Shown: in pieces, positions 26,964 to 36,195 of the stretch | Layout of the letters: each line of letters starts with the position of its first letter | How positions within the stretch are numbered: the stretch's first letter is position 1 | Made by a program: the position numbers and the translations under genes | The notes under the pieces: generated by a model | Databases searched by the model: none | What the model was told of the DNA's origin: nothing | What the model saw: only the letters and a program-made list of their open reading frames with translations | Assembly: GCA_021800535.1 (NCBI GenBank) | Contig: JAJYYV010000001.1 | Coordinates: 148,641 to 197,025 of the forward strand | Length of the DNA stretch: 48,385 nt | Direction of reading: 5' to 3' | From: a bacterium | Lineage (GTDB): Bacteria; Ratteibacteria; UBA8468; B48-G9; DTJG01

Positions 26964-28749
26964 ATTCTTTTTGATATATACCTATAATTTTATCTTCTCC
27001 AAGTGTTATCCGGGGAAGTTGATTTGCTTTTTTAATATAAGGTATAGCCTTTTTGGGCATTCCAATATTTTTATAGAAGATACCCATTTCCCAATAATAT
27101 TGTGGATTTGTAGGATATAAATCTATCACCTTTTTAAATTCCTTTTCTGCTTCATTCACTTTTCCAGTCTGATAATAGGAAAAAGCCAAATCTCTATGAT
27201 ATTGTACAGAATAAGGATTTTGTAAAGATGCTTTTTTATAGGCATTAATTGCCTGAATCGCAAATATTTTTGTTTTATTAATTTCAAATAAGTTCCATAA
27301 AATTCTACCTTTAATAAAACTTATTTCTGCTCTTGGATAAAGGTTTTCAGCTTTTTTTACATCAGTAAAAAAATTCTTTGGGTTTATTTTCTCAGAGACT
27401 ATTCTATTTATGTAAGTTTCTGATTCCCATATCCTTATCTGATAAATCATAGCAAAAATAACACCTATAATCATAACTCCTAAAATAGATTTTGTCAATT
27501 TTGAAGATAAAAAAACATTAGATAAATTATTGGTGGAACTTAATATTCCAAGAAAAACAAAACACATACCTGCAATCGCCATGTTTGCGTAATTAAATTC
27601 TCCAAGCCAGTTTGAAAAAATAGCAACAATAGAAAAAATGAGACTGACAATAAATAAATTATAAGATTTTAATAGTGTTTTTATACTGAAAAAGATAAAA
27701 ATAACTGAAAAAAGCAAGAATGCAGCAATTCCAATTATTCCAGTATCTGCTAAAAGTTCAATTATAATATTATGGGCGTATTTTACATCCATTGCCTCTG
27801 ATATTTTATAAGTAGGGTAAAACAACTGAAAGTTATTAAGACCTACACCTGTTAATGGATAAATCTTAAAAATGTTTATACCTGTCTGCCAATATTTAAT
27901 TCTGTCAGAAAAAGACCTCATGTGAAGTAAAAAATGCATCTTTGCACCTACAGCAAGAAATAACAAAGAAACAACTGCCAGTACTATAGATGCAATAATA
28001 AAAGTTTTCTTTGAAATCAAAAAATATAAAAGCATTAAAAATGTTATAACGACCAAGCAAAAGATCCCTCCTATAGAGCCTGTTAAAAAAAGATTATAGA
28101 TTAAAAATGGAACTAAACAGACTGCGCAATATTTTAGCAATTTATTTTTATCAAAAATTGTAAAAATAATAACAGGATATATTAAAAGAAGATAAGCAGC
28201 ATATGTATTGGGTTCTACGAAATTAGCAAAAACCCTGTTACTTTGCAGTCTTGCAAAAAAAGTGGGGGAAAAACTATTCATCAAATAAGGTTTTTCAGCC
28301 ACAAATTTTCTTGTTTCTTCTAATCCCCAGAAATGCTGATAAATACCATAAATACATATTAAAAAAAGACTGATAAATAATATCCACCTTATTGTATCAA
28401 AGTCTTTTTCTTTCAAAGAATTTCCAATTAAAAACATTATGCAAAAAAGGGACATAAAACCTATTAAGTAAGGCAAAGTTCTTATAGGAAGTGGTTGAAA
28501 TATGGAAAGTGCAGATACCAATATAATAAACAGGAAAAAATATATTTCATATGTTTTAAATTTTATTTTAAATCTGGAAAAAATTATAAATATAAGAAAA
28601 AAAGCAAGAAATATTATATTCCATAAATAATTAAACCAGGGATAGGAAATTCCATCAACAAATGGTCTTACAAATACAAATACAAAAAGGATGATTTTTA
28701 TAAAATCTTTAAATATCTGATAATAATTTATTTTCTCTCTTTTTATCAT
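26947..28749 (-). CDS. O-antigen ligase-like polytopic membrane protein with C-terminal TPRs
   Basis: Encodes 600 residues from ATG 28749. An ATG four codons earlier is possible. Both lie inside the end of pyrD, giving a 41-bp overlap. About 11 membrane helices cover residues 15-460, with a Wzy_C-type loop (GVGLNNFQLFYPTYK). The C-terminal part (about 490-600) holds tetratricopeptide repeats (NPYSVQYHRDLAFSYYQTG, NPQYYWEMGIFYKNIGMP). Such proteins ligate or polymerise glycans on lipid carriers at the periplasmic face. The TPR tail is common in relatives from candidate phyla. It is an odd passenger between pyrimidine and translation genes. Confidence 0.85.
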   Translation of the reverse strand: MIKREKINYYQIFKDFIKIILFVFVFVRPFVDGISYPWFNYLWNIIFLAFFLIFIIFSRFKIKFKTYEIYFFLFIILVSALSIFQPLPIRTLPYLIGFMSLFCIMFLIGNSLKEKDFDTIRWILFISLFLICIYGIYQHFWGLEETRKFVAEKPYLMNSFSPTFFARLQSNRVFANFVEPNTYAAYLLLIYPVIIFTIFDKNKLLKYCAVCLVPFLIYNLFLTGSIGGIFCLVVITFLMLLYFLISKKTFIIASIVLAVVSLLFLAVGAKMHFLLHMRSFSDRIKYWQTGINIFKIYPLTGVGLNNFQLFYPTYKISEAMDVKYAHNIIIELLADTGIIGIAAFLLFSVIFIFFSIKTLLKSYNLFIVSLIFSIVAIFSNWLGEFNYANMAIAGMCFVFLGILSSTNNLSNVFLSSKLTKSILGVMIIGVIFAMIYQIRIWESETYINRIVSEKINPKNFFTDVKKAENLYPRAEISFIKGRILWNLFEINKTKIFAIQAINAYKKASLQNPYSVQYHRDLAFSYYQTGKVNEAEKEFKKVIDLYPTNPQYYWEMGIFYKNIGMPKKAIPYIKKANQLPRITLGEDKIIGIYQKEYGKNF

Positions 28750-29656
28750 TGATAAAACCAACTATTTCTTCCCATTTTTTTATATTTTTTTCTTTTATAT
28801 ATTTTTTTATTTCTTCTATAATTTCATCTGGAATTTGAGGATTAAGCATAAGAGATGTTCCAATTCCAATTATATAGGCTCCACATAGAATCATTAAAAG
28901 TCCTGTAATTCCAGAATGTATTCCACCAACACCAATAATAGGAATTGAAACATTTTGATAGAGTTGGTAAACAAGTCTGCTTGAAAGCGGGAAAATAGCA
29001 TTTCCTGAAACGCCCCCTAATAATACTTTTTGTTTTTCCCAGTCAAAGGATAATCCTTTAAATGTGTTAAATGCACAAAGAGCATCTGCTCCTGCTTGTT
29101 GGGCGGCTCTTCCTATTTCTCCAACATCTCCTGCATTGGGGCTTAGTTTTGCTATTAAAAATTGACTTGTGATTTTTCTTGCCTGTTTCACAATATTATA
29201 TGTGTCTTTTGCATTTTCTGAAATAAGATTGTTTTTGCCAATATTTGGACAGGATAAATTTAATTCTATTCCTGCAAGACCATAAGGAATTCTTTTTGAA
29301 ATATATTGGAGGCATAATAAAATTTCCTCTTCAGTGTCTCCTCCAATACTTACTATTATTGGTTTTTTAAGTTTTTTTATTACAGGAAATTTTTTCTCAA
29401 CAAACCTTTCAATTCCTATGTTTTGTAATCCTATGCTGTTTAAGAGTCCATTTTCCAATTCCCATATACGCGGTTGTGGGTTGCCCTTTTTTTCTTTTAT
29501 GGTTAATGTTTTTGTGACAATAGCTCCTATCTTGTTATAATCTATAAGGCTTTTTAGTTCATCTCCATATCCAAAAACACCACTGGCAGGAATAACCGGA
29601 CTATCAAGTCTTATTTTTCCCAATCTAATTTTTATAGGTATGTTGTTTCTTTCCAT
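28709..29656 (-). CDS. pyrD: Dihydroorotate dehydrogenase B, catalytic subunit
   Basis: Encodes 315 residues of class 1B. LDSPVIPASGVFGYG near the N-terminus, ELNLSCPN with the catalytic Cys, LIAKLSPNAGDV and IIGVGGI with a phosphate site are present. With PyrK it oxidises dihydroorotate using NAD. The start overlaps the pyrK end by 25 bp, and pyrK directly precedes it, confirming the 1B type. This form is typical of anaerobes and Gram-positive lineages because it does not need quinone. Confidence 0.95.
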   Translation of the reverse strand: MERNNIPIKIRLGKIRLDSPVIPASGVFGYGDELKSLIDYNKIGAIVTKTLTIKEKKGNPQPRIWELENGLLNSIGLQNIGIERFVEKKFPVIKKLKKPIIVSIGGDTEEEILLCLQYISKRIPYGLAGIELNLSCPNIGKNNLISENAKDTYNIVKQARKITSQFLIAKLSPNAGDVGEIGRAAQQAGADALCAFNTFKGLSFDWEKQKVLLGGVSGNAIFPLSSRLVYQLYQNVSIPIIGVGGIHSGITGLLMILCGAYIIGIGTSLMLNPQIPDEIIEEIKKYIKEKNIKKWEEIVGFINDKKRENKLLSDI

Positions 29657-30408
29657 TTTATTTGTTTAGCATCAAATATAGGTCCTTCAGTGCATACTTT
29701 TTTAAACCCTTCTGCTGTTTCAATAACACACCCCTGACATACCCCTGTTCCGCAAAACATTCTGTTTTCCATGGATACATAACATGGAATATTGGCATTT
29801 TGTGCTATTTCAGAGATTGTTTTCAGCATAAAATAAGGGCCCGAAGCAAATATTGCATCTATTTTCCCTGTTTTTATATAATCCTTGATTTTATCAGTGA
29901 TCTTTCCTTTTTCCCCTTTGCTTCCATCATCAGTTGAAACAACAGCCGGGTATTTTCCTGAAGGAAGAAAAATATCCAGTAGCAGGTCTTTATTTCTTGC
30001 TCCATAAAAGAAAGAAAATTTCTTTTTGTTTTTAATAAGAACTGAAGCAAGAAAAATCATTGGAGATATTCCTATTCCTCCTGCTGCTATAACAATATCC
30101 CCTTTAAATTTTTCATATGGAAAACTATTTCCTACAGGACCAATAATGTCAATTTTTTCACCCGGATTTTTTCTGGATAGAGAAAATGTTCCTTTCCCTT
30201 TGATTTGAAAAAGTACAGAGAGATTTTTATCTGAATATTTTGCTATAGAAAAAGGTCTTCTTAAAAAAACATCTTCTGTTTTTACATGTATGAATTGACC
30301 TGGTAAAGCCGTGTAATGGAAATTATTTTTTATCGCGAGAAGACAAAAATTCTTTTTGTATATTTTTTTTTCTTTTATTTCAGATATTTTATGTTCCAGT
30401 GGATTCAT
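29632..30408 (-). CDS. pyrK: Dihydroorotate dehydrogenase electron transfer subunit
   Basis: Encodes 258 residues of the ferredoxin reductase family. An FAD-binding barrel comes first (FLRRPFSIAKYS), then an NAD-binding region (IVIAAGGIGISPMIFLAS), and last a 2Fe-2S site with C219, C224, C227 and C239 (C-x4-C-x2-C-x11-C). It passes electrons from PyrD to NAD. It overlaps pyrD by 25 bp and begins 13 bp after the HycI-like gene. Confidence 0.95.
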   Translation of the reverse strand: MNPLEHKISEIKEKKIYKKNFCLLAIKNNFHYTALPGQFIHVKTEDVFLRRPFSIAKYSDKNLSVLFQIKGKGTFSLSRKNPGEKIDIIGPVGNSFPYEKFKGDIVIAAGGIGISPMIFLASVLIKNKKKFSFFYGARNKDLLLDIFLPSGKYPAVVSTDDGSKGEKGKITDKIKDYIKTGKIDAIFASGPYFMLKTISEIAQNANIPCYVSMENRMFCGTGVCQGCVIETAEGFKKVCTEGPIFDAKQIKWKETTYL

Positions 30409-30421
30409 ATATTTTATTATA

Positions 30422-30907
30422 TCACAAAGAATATAAATATCCTGAAAGAAATTTTACTATATTTTCCCCTGCTTTTTTAACAGGTTTTGATAGAATCCTT
30501 CCTTCTATTTTATCAGGTTCTATTCCTATAAATATTACATCTGTATTTATTTCTTCTTTAAGATATGCCAGTAGCAGTGAAAGAGGGACACGATGAGTTG
30601 AAATATCATTATAGGAAATTTCATTTTCTTTTACAATAAAAACAGAGCCTGGTTTTTCTCCTTTTTTACATGCATCAATAAGTATTGTTCCATTCGGAGA
30701 AAATGTTCTAATTTTACCTGTATAGCTTTCAGGGATATTACCCCCATTAATGAGAAGTATGTTTTCTTTTTTAATAAGTTTTTTTAATTGGTTTACACAG
30801 AAAACCCCAATTCCATCATCTCCTTTTTCTGTATTTCCAATTCCAAGTATTGCTATTTTTTCCCAGGATTTAATTTTTTTTGTTATTTCTTTTGTCCAGT
30901 TTTCCAT
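30422..30907 (-). CDS. HycI-family hydrogenase maturation protease
   Basis: Encodes 161 residues. GIGNTEKGDDGIGVF (22-36), a central LIDACKKG (Asp78) and STHRVPLSLLL (His105) match the nickel-ligand pattern of HycI/HoxW peptidases that trim the large subunit of NiFe hydrogenase after nickel insertion. No hydrogenase genes are in the window. It heads the nine-gene minus operon. No SD is visible before the ATG, and the upstream divergent region is only 47 bp, so a very short leader is likely. Confidence 0.88.
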   Translation of the reverse strand: MENWTKEITKKIKSWEKIAILGIGNTEKGDDGIGVFCVNQLKKLIKKENILLINGGNIPESYTGKIRTFSPNGTILIDACKKGEKPGSVFIVKENEISYNDISTHRVPLSLLLAYLKEEINTDVIFIGIEPDKIEGRILSKPVKKAGENIVKFLSGYLYSL

Positions 30908-30954
30908 TTTAAAATATTTTACTTTTTATAATAATATAATATAAAATAGTAAAT
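30908..30954. promoter_or_regulatory. 47-bp divergent promoter region
   Basis: This all-A/T stretch separates the HycI-like gene (minus) from the P-loop/DRTGG gene (plus). On the plus strand TATAAT is at 30935-30940 and TAAAAT at 30942-30947, only 14 or 7 bases before the ATG at 30955. Neither gene has an SD, so both messages probably start at or near their start codons. Confidence 0.45.
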
Positions 30955-32046
30955 ATGGAAAAAGTAAAAAATATTTTTATTGCAGCCACACGGCAAAATG
31001 ATGGAAAAACTGTTGTAAGTCTTGGCCTTGTTCTTGCTCTGAAAAAAAGATTTAAAAATGTAGGATTTATAAAACCAGTAGGTCAAAAATATATTGTTGT
31101 GGATGGTGAAAAAATTGATAAAGATGCTGTGCTTATAAAACGGGTATGTGGACTACAAGCCAATCTTAAAGATATAAATCCTATAGCAGTAGAAGAAGGT
31201 TTTACAAGCAAATACCTTGATTCTCCGGGTAGAGAACAACTTTATACAAGGATAGAGAAAAGTTATAATGCTGTGGCTGAAGGAATGGATTTTGTTGTTA
31301 TTGAAGGAACAGGCCATGCAGGAGTAGGTTCTGTGTTTGACCTTAGCAATGCCTCTGTTGCCTATCTTCTTGGCTCTAGTGTTGTTCTTATTTCTATTGG
31401 AGGCATAGGAAAACCCATTGATGAAATATCCTTAAATAAGGTTTTCTTTGAAAACAGCAATGTTTCTATCAAAGGCATTATTATAAACAAGGTTATAAAA
31501 GAAAAAATGCAGAGTGCAGAAAAATACCTGAAAAAAGGATTGAAAAGGATGAATTTACAACTTGTTGGTCTTGTTCCTTATGTTTCGCAACTTGCGCGTC
31601 CTACGATTTTACAGATATGTGAAGTTTTAAATGGAAAAGTTCTATCAGGAGAAGACAAATTATCAAAACAGTTTGATAATATCATAGTGGGTGCAATGAC
31701 ACCAAGACATGCTATTGATTATTTTAAACCAAATAGTCTTCTTATTACTCCTGGAGACAGGGAAGATATTATTCTTGCTGCAATAACAACATACTGCACA
31801 ACCCAGGATTTTCAGTGTAATATTATTCCCGGGATTATTCTTACAGGAGGATTATCTCCACATAAAGCAATCCTTGATTTAATAAAAAAATCAAATATCC
31901 CTGTTGTTCTATGTTCACAAGGAACATATGATGTGGCAACAAAGATAAATGAACTTGTTGTAAAAATAAGAGAACAGGATACAGAAAAAATAGCAGTTGT
32001 ACAGAAATTGATTGAAGAAAATGTGGATATAGAAAAAATATTATGA
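30955..32046 (+). CDS. P-loop/DRTGG protein related to the N-terminal half of phosphotransacetylase (BioD/CobB-like)
   Basis: Encodes 363 residues. The N-terminal AAA_26/BioD-like ATPase domain has a relaxed P-loop (TRQNDGKTVVSLGL, residues 12-25), IKPVGQKY and VVIEGTGHAGVG. The C-terminal part (about 220-340) resembles the DRTGG regulatory domain found in long phosphotransacetylases (VGAMTPRHAIDYF, LLITPGDREDII). The catalytic PTA domain itself is absent. It overlaps the RACo-like gene by 4 bp, and CooC follows, which suggests an ATP-dependent or sensory accessory role in the corrinoid/CO-dehydrogenase pathway. The role is inferred from context. Confidence 0.8.
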   Translation: MEKVKNIFIAATRQNDGKTVVSLGLVLALKKRFKNVGFIKPVGQKYIVVDGEKIDKDAVLIKRVCGLQANLKDINPIAVEEGFTSKYLDSPGREQLYTRIEKSYNAVAEGMDFVVIEGTGHAGVGSVFDLSNASVAYLLGSSVVLISIGGIGKPIDEISLNKVFFENSNVSIKGIIINKVIKEKMQSAEKYLKKGLKRMNLQLVGLVPYVSQLARPTILQICEVLNGKVLSGEDKLSKQFDNIIVGAMTPRHAIDYFKPNSLLITPGDREDIILAAITTYCTTQDFQCNIIPGIILTGGLSPHKAILDLIKKSNIPVVLCSQGTYDVATKINELVVKIREQDTEKIAVVQKLIEENVDIEKIL

Positions 32047-33914
32047 AATATATCGTAATTACTTTCCATCCGGATAAAAAAAGAGTTGCTGTTCCTCTGG
32101 GTTCTGATATTTTAACTGCTTCTGTAAAAGCAAATATTTTTCTTGCGTCAAGCTGTGGCGGCAAGGGAATGTGCGGAAGATGTAAGGTGAAAATATTAAG
32201 TGGGGAAATAGATAGTGAACCCACAGGTAAAATATCTGAAGAAGAAAAGAAAAATAATATATTTCTTGCTTGTAGAACATTTGCCAAAAGTAACCTGGAA
32301 GTGGAAATTCTTCCTGAAACGATAATGCCTACCCGGGTTGCCCCATCAATATTTGAAAAGGGTATGGAAATACATATCCCTGAAATATTAAAAAGAGTTT
32401 TTCCAATCCATCCTCTTACAAAGAAGTATTTTTTAAGGCTGCCAAAACCTTCTCTTTCTGACAGTATCAGCGATATTGAAAGAATAAGCAGGGGATTAAA
32501 AAAATACAATGGCAGTATCTGTCCGGATATGGATATGCCCACATTAAGAAAAATATCCAGGATTTTAAGAGAAAGCAATTGGGAGATTACTGTTATATTG
32601 GATGAGGATAATAACAAAATTCTTTTTGTTGAACAGGGGGATACATCAAAAATCAATTATGGTATTGCTGTGGATGTAGGGACAACTACAATTGTTGTGA
32701 GTATTATTAATCTGAACAATGGAGAAACTATAGGGACAGAATCATCTTTTAACAGTCAAAGCGTATATGGAGATGATGTAATAACCCGAATAATCTATGC
32801 TGAAAAAAAACAGGGGCTTGAAACACTTCATCATCTTGTTGTTTCAACAATAAATGAACTTATACAGAATATTTCCAAAAATCATTCTATAACCTTAAAT
32901 AATATTACAGGTATTGTAGCTGCTGGTAATATGACAATGATGCATCTTTTACTTAAAATAGACCCTTCGTTTTTAAGAAGAGAACCCTATATTCCATCTT
33001 CAAACACTTTTCCTTCTATGTTTGCTGCTGAAATTGGTATAAAAATTAATCCTTCAGGTATATTATGGCTCGTTGGTGGGACAGCTTCGTATGTTGGGGG
33101 GGATATTACAGCAGGTGTTTTGGCAACAGGCATATATAAAGAAGAAAATACTAACATGCTTATTGATATTGGAACAAATGGAGAAATTGTCTTGGGAAAT
33201 AAAAACTGGCTTTTATGCGCTTCAGCTTCAGCAGGTCCTGCTTTTGAAGGCACAGGGGTGAAAAATGGAACAAGGGCAATAGAAGGAGCAATACAATCCT
33301 TTAAAATAGAAGATGGGCAATTAAAAGTAGCAACAATTGGAGAGAAAACACCTATAGGAATCTGTGGTTCAGGATATATTGAAATAATTTCAGAACTTTT
33401 TAAAAATAAGATTATAGATAGAACAGGAAAATTTGTTGTAGAAAATGAAAGAATAAGAAATTGTCCGGATGTGAAAGAATTTATTCTTTATAAAGGTAAT
33501 GGAAACACTAAAGATATTGTAATTACCCAGATAGATATTGAAAACCTATTAAGGGCAAAAGCTGCTATATTTGCCGCAATTTATATGCTTCTTGAAAAAT
33601 CCGGTATTTTATGGGAAAATATTGATAAAATATATATTGCCGGGGGATTTGGGAATTTCCTTAATATTAAATTAGCTATTTCAATAGGACTTTTACCTGA
33701 TATTCCCGAGGAAAAATTTATATTTGTTGGGAATACTTCACTTGTGGGGGCAAAGTATGCTCTTATAAGTAAAGAGGCCAGAAAGATAACATATGATATA
33801 ATAAAGAATATGACATATATAGACCTTTCAACAGAAAAAAGTTATATGGAAGAATATTTAGGGGCATTGTTTATTCCTCATACTAATTTAGAAAAACTTT
33901 CTTTAAAAAAATGA
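32043..33914 (+). CDS. RACo-like reductive activator of corrinoid proteins (ferredoxin-ASKHA, DUF4445)
   Basis: Encodes 623 residues. An N-terminal 2Fe-2S ferredoxin domain has C38, C44, C47 and C77 (C-x5-C-x2-C-x29-C). A linker and middle domain lead to an ASKHA actin-like ATPase (about 205-610) with YGIAVDVGTTTIVV, LIDIGTNGEIVLG, GICGSGYIEI and IYIAGGFGNFL. Such proteins use ATP to drive one-electron reduction of inactive cob(II)amide in corrinoid/iron-sulfur proteins and methyltransferases. It overlaps the flanking genes by 4 bp on both sides, so the three genes are one translational unit. Substrate corrinoid proteins are not in the window, except possibly partners of the URO-D protein. 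Confidence 0.92.
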   Translation: MKYIVITFHPDKKRVAVPLGSDILTASVKANIFLASSCGGKGMCGRCKVKILSGEIDSEPTGKISEEEKKNNIFLACRTFAKSNLEVEILPETIMPTRVAPSIFEKGMEIHIPEILKRVFPIHPLTKKYFLRLPKPSLSDSISDIERISRGLKKYNGSICPDMDMPTLRKISRILRESNWEITVILDEDNNKILFVEQGDTSKINYGIAVDVGTTTIVVSIINLNNGETIGTESSFNSQSVYGDDVITRIIYAEKKQGLETLHHLVVSTINELIQNISKNHSITLNNITGIVAAGNMTMMHLLLKIDPSFLRREPYIPSSNTFPSMFAAEIGIKINPSGILWLVGGTASYVGGDITAGVLATGIYKEENTNMLIDIGTNGEIVLGNKNWLLCASASAGPAFEGTGVKNGTRAIEGAIQSFKIEDGQLKVATIGEKTPIGICGSGYIEIISELFKNKIIDRTGKFVVENERIRNCPDVKEFILYKGNGNTKDIVITQIDIENLLRAKAAIFAAIYMLLEKSGILWENIDKIYIAGGFGNFLNIKLAISIGLLPDIPEEKFIFVGNTSLVGAKYALISKEARKITYDIIKNMTYIDLSTEKSYMEEYLGALFIPHTNLEKLSLKK

Positions 33915-34657
33915 TTAAAATAGGAATAGCAGGAAAAGGTGGAGTAGGAAAAACAACATTGAGTGCTCTGGTTATACTAACTCTTTTAAGGAGTGGAAAA
34001 AAACCAATACTTGCTGTGGATGCTGACTCTAACAGCAATCTTAATGAAATGCTTGGTATAAGCCGTCCTGAAGATTTGGTTTCTGTTGTAGATAAAATAG
34101 AAAAAATGAAAGGTTCTCTTCCTGCGGGGATGGATAAGGTTCAATATCTTGAATTTAAACTCAGGGATGCAATTTCTGAAAATAAAGGATTTGATATTCT
34201 TCTTATGGGTAGAACTGAAGGCCCGGGATGCTATTGCTACGCAAATAATCTTTTAAGAGATATACTTGATAAACTGGAAAAAAACTATTCTTTTATTATA
34301 ATGGATAGCGAGGCAGGGTTTGAACATATCTCAAGGAGAACCTCAAGAAATTTTGATATTCTTTTTATAGTATCCCTGTCTGATAAAACTTCTTTAAGGA
34401 GTGCAGAAAGAATTTATCAGATGAGTAAAGAAATAGATCTGAATATAAAACAGTCATATCTTGTGTTAAATGAATTCAGAAAAATTTCTTCCCAACAAAA
34501 TACTTCTTCTTTTTTTCTTAATCCGTTTTTTACCCTTCCTTTTGATGAAGAAATTTTAAACAGGAGTTATGAAGGTAAGGGCATTATGGATATCTCAGAA
34601 GAATCTATAGCGTATAAAACCGTAAAAGAAAATCTACTTTCACTCTTATCTGATTAA
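33911..34657 (+). CDS. cooC: CooC-type nickel-insertion ATPase for CO dehydrogenase
   Basis: Encodes 248 residues of the MinD/SIMIBI ATPase family. The deviant Walker A is GKGGVGKTT (8-16). CYC at 107-109 is the CxC nickel-binding motif of CooC dimers, and LAVDADSNSNL matches the family switch. It loads Ni into the C-cluster of CO dehydrogenase. No CODH/ACS genes are in view. The gene ends in overlap with purH from the other strand (TTAA shared by the two stop codons). It is strong indirect evidence for a CODH in this genome. Confidence 0.92.
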   Translation: MIKIGIAGKGGVGKTTLSALVILTLLRSGKKPILAVDADSNSNLNEMLGISRPEDLVSVVDKIEKMKGSLPAGMDKVQYLEFKLRDAISENKGFDILLMGRTEGPGCYCYANNLLRDILDKLEKNYSFIIMDSEAGFEHISRRTSRNFDILFIVSLSDKTSLRSAERIYQMSKEIDLNIKQSYLVLNEFRKISSQQNTSSFFLNPFFTLPFDEEILNRSYEGKGIMDISEESIAYKTVKENLLSLLSD

Positions 34658-36195
34658 TGTTTAAAATGTCTTGTTTCTGTGGCTATCATTGAAATTCCTA
34701 ATTTATCACAGATACCTATTACCTCTTTATCTTTTACGGAACCTGCTGGTTGGATAACTGCTGTAACACCTGCTTTGGCTGCTACCTTAATACTATCCGG
34801 AAAAGGGAAAAAAGCATCTGATGCCATTACAAGGGGACAAGGTGTTTTTTTAAAATTGTCTTTCATTTTTATAACAGAAACCCTTGTAGAATCATATCTA
34901 GACATTTGTCCAGCGCCTATACCGACAGTTTGATTTTTTGTTGCCAGCACTATGGCATTGGATTTTACATGTTTACAGACAATCCATGCAAATTTTAGAC
35001 ATTCCATTTCTTCTTCAGAAGGTCTTTTTTTTGTAATAGGAGTAAGATTTGACCATAATATATTATCCTGTTGCTGGATAAGAATTCCTTTTGATAAGCC
35101 TTTTAACAGATACTGCGAATTTACTGGATTAGGTATTTCAATTATTCTTAAATTGTCTTTCTCCTTAAAAATGTCTTTTGCTTCATTTTCAAATTGGGGA
35201 GCGATTATTACCTCATAGAAGGACATGACTATTTTTTTTGCAGTTTCTGCTGAAACTGTTCTATTAAAAGCAATTATTCCCCCAAATGCGCTTAAAGGGT
35301 CTGATTGTACGGCTTTTTCATAGGCTTTTGAAATATTTTCGGCTATGGCCACACCACATGGGTTTGTATGTTTAATAATAACACAGGCAGAAGTCTTAAA
35401 TTCAGAAACAATCTGATATGCACTTTCCATATCAATAATATTATTAAAAGATAATTGTTTTCCCTGTATTTGTTTATAAGGTAAAGAAGAATCTGCATTT
35501 ATATACCAGCAGGCTTTTTGATGTGGATTTTCACCATATCTTAGTTCTTCAATCTTTTTAAAATATAGTCCAAGTATTTCAGGAAATTCAATATTTTTTT
35601 CATTTTCTAATTTATCAAAGTATTTTGATATAACCCAATCATAAAAGGATGTAAATTTAAATACTTCTTTAGCCATTTTTAGCGATGTATTTTCTGATAT
35701 TTTTCCATTGTTTTGTTTTAGTTCAGATATTATATCCGGATAAAATTCAGGCTTTATAACAACAACGACATCTTTAAAATTTTTAGAAGCCGCCCGTATC
35801 ATTGATGGCCCGCCAATATCAATATTTTCAATAATTTCTTCCTGGGTTGTGTTTTGTTTCTGATATGTTTTTTCAAATGGATATAGATTGACAATAACCA
35901 TATCAATAGGCTTTATATTAAATTGTTCTATCTGACTTATATGCTCTTTTTTATCTCTTTTAAAAAGAATACCAGCGTATATAAAAGGATGAAGGGTTTT
36001 TACTCTTCCATCAAGGATTTCCGGGAAATCTGTAAACTCTGATACTTCTTTTACAGAAAATCCGGATTTTTTTAAGGTTTTTGCAGTGCCACCAGTTGAT
36101 AGGATTTCTACATTTAAATCGGTAAGTGTTTTAGCAATATCAATAATATTACTTTTATCTGAAACGCTTATAAGTGCCCTGTTTATTTTTATCAT
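34654..36195 (-). CDS. purH: Bifunctional AICAR formyltransferase / IMP cyclohydrolase
   Basis: Encodes 513 residues from the ATG at 36195. The SD AGGAG is 8 bases upstream, and the ATG overlaps the mlaF stop as ATGA. A longer in-frame reading from 36249 lies within mlaF and adds non-homologous sequence. The N-terminal cyclohydrolase domain has RALISVSDKSN and LSTGGTAKTL, and the C-terminal formyltransferase domain has LRYGENPHQKACWY and the late DAFFPFPDSI. These are the last two steps of IMP synthesis. Confidence 0.97.
   Translation of the reverse strand: MIKINRALISVSDKSNIIDIAKTLTDLNVEILSTGGTAKTLKKSGFSVKEVSEFTDFPEILDGRVKTLHPFIYAGILFKRDKKEHISQIEQFNIKPIDMVIVNLYPFEKTYQKQNTTQEEIIENIDIGGPSMIRAASKNFKDVVVVIKPEFYPDIISELKQNNGKISENTSLKMAKEVFKFTSFYDWVISKYFDKLENEKNIEFPEILGLYFKKIEELRYGENPHQKACWYINADSSLPYKQIQGKQLSFNNIIDMESAYQIVSEFKTSACVIIKHTNPCGVAIAENISKAYEKAVQSDPLSAFGGIIAFNRTVSAETAKKIVMSFYEVIIAPQFENEAKDIFKEKDNLRIIEIPNPVNSQYLLKGLSKGILIQQQDNILWSNLTPITKKRPSEEEMECLKFAWIVCKHVKSNAIVLATKNQTVGIGAGQMSRYDSTRVSVIKMKDNFKKTPCPLVMASDAFFPFPDSIKVAAKAGVTAVIQPAGSVKDKEVIGICDKLGISMIATETRHFKH

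Noticed and set aside
30955-32046. Phosphotransacetylase or dethiobiotin synthetase
   Set aside because: The catalytic PTA domain is absent, and the P-loop and partner genes do not fit biotin synthesis.
31841-32656. 271-codon open frame on the minus strand
   Set aside because: It lies opposite the P-loop/DRTGG and RACo-like genes, both with clear domains. The frame is low-complexity (Leu/Ile/Ser-rich) and has no recognisable motif.
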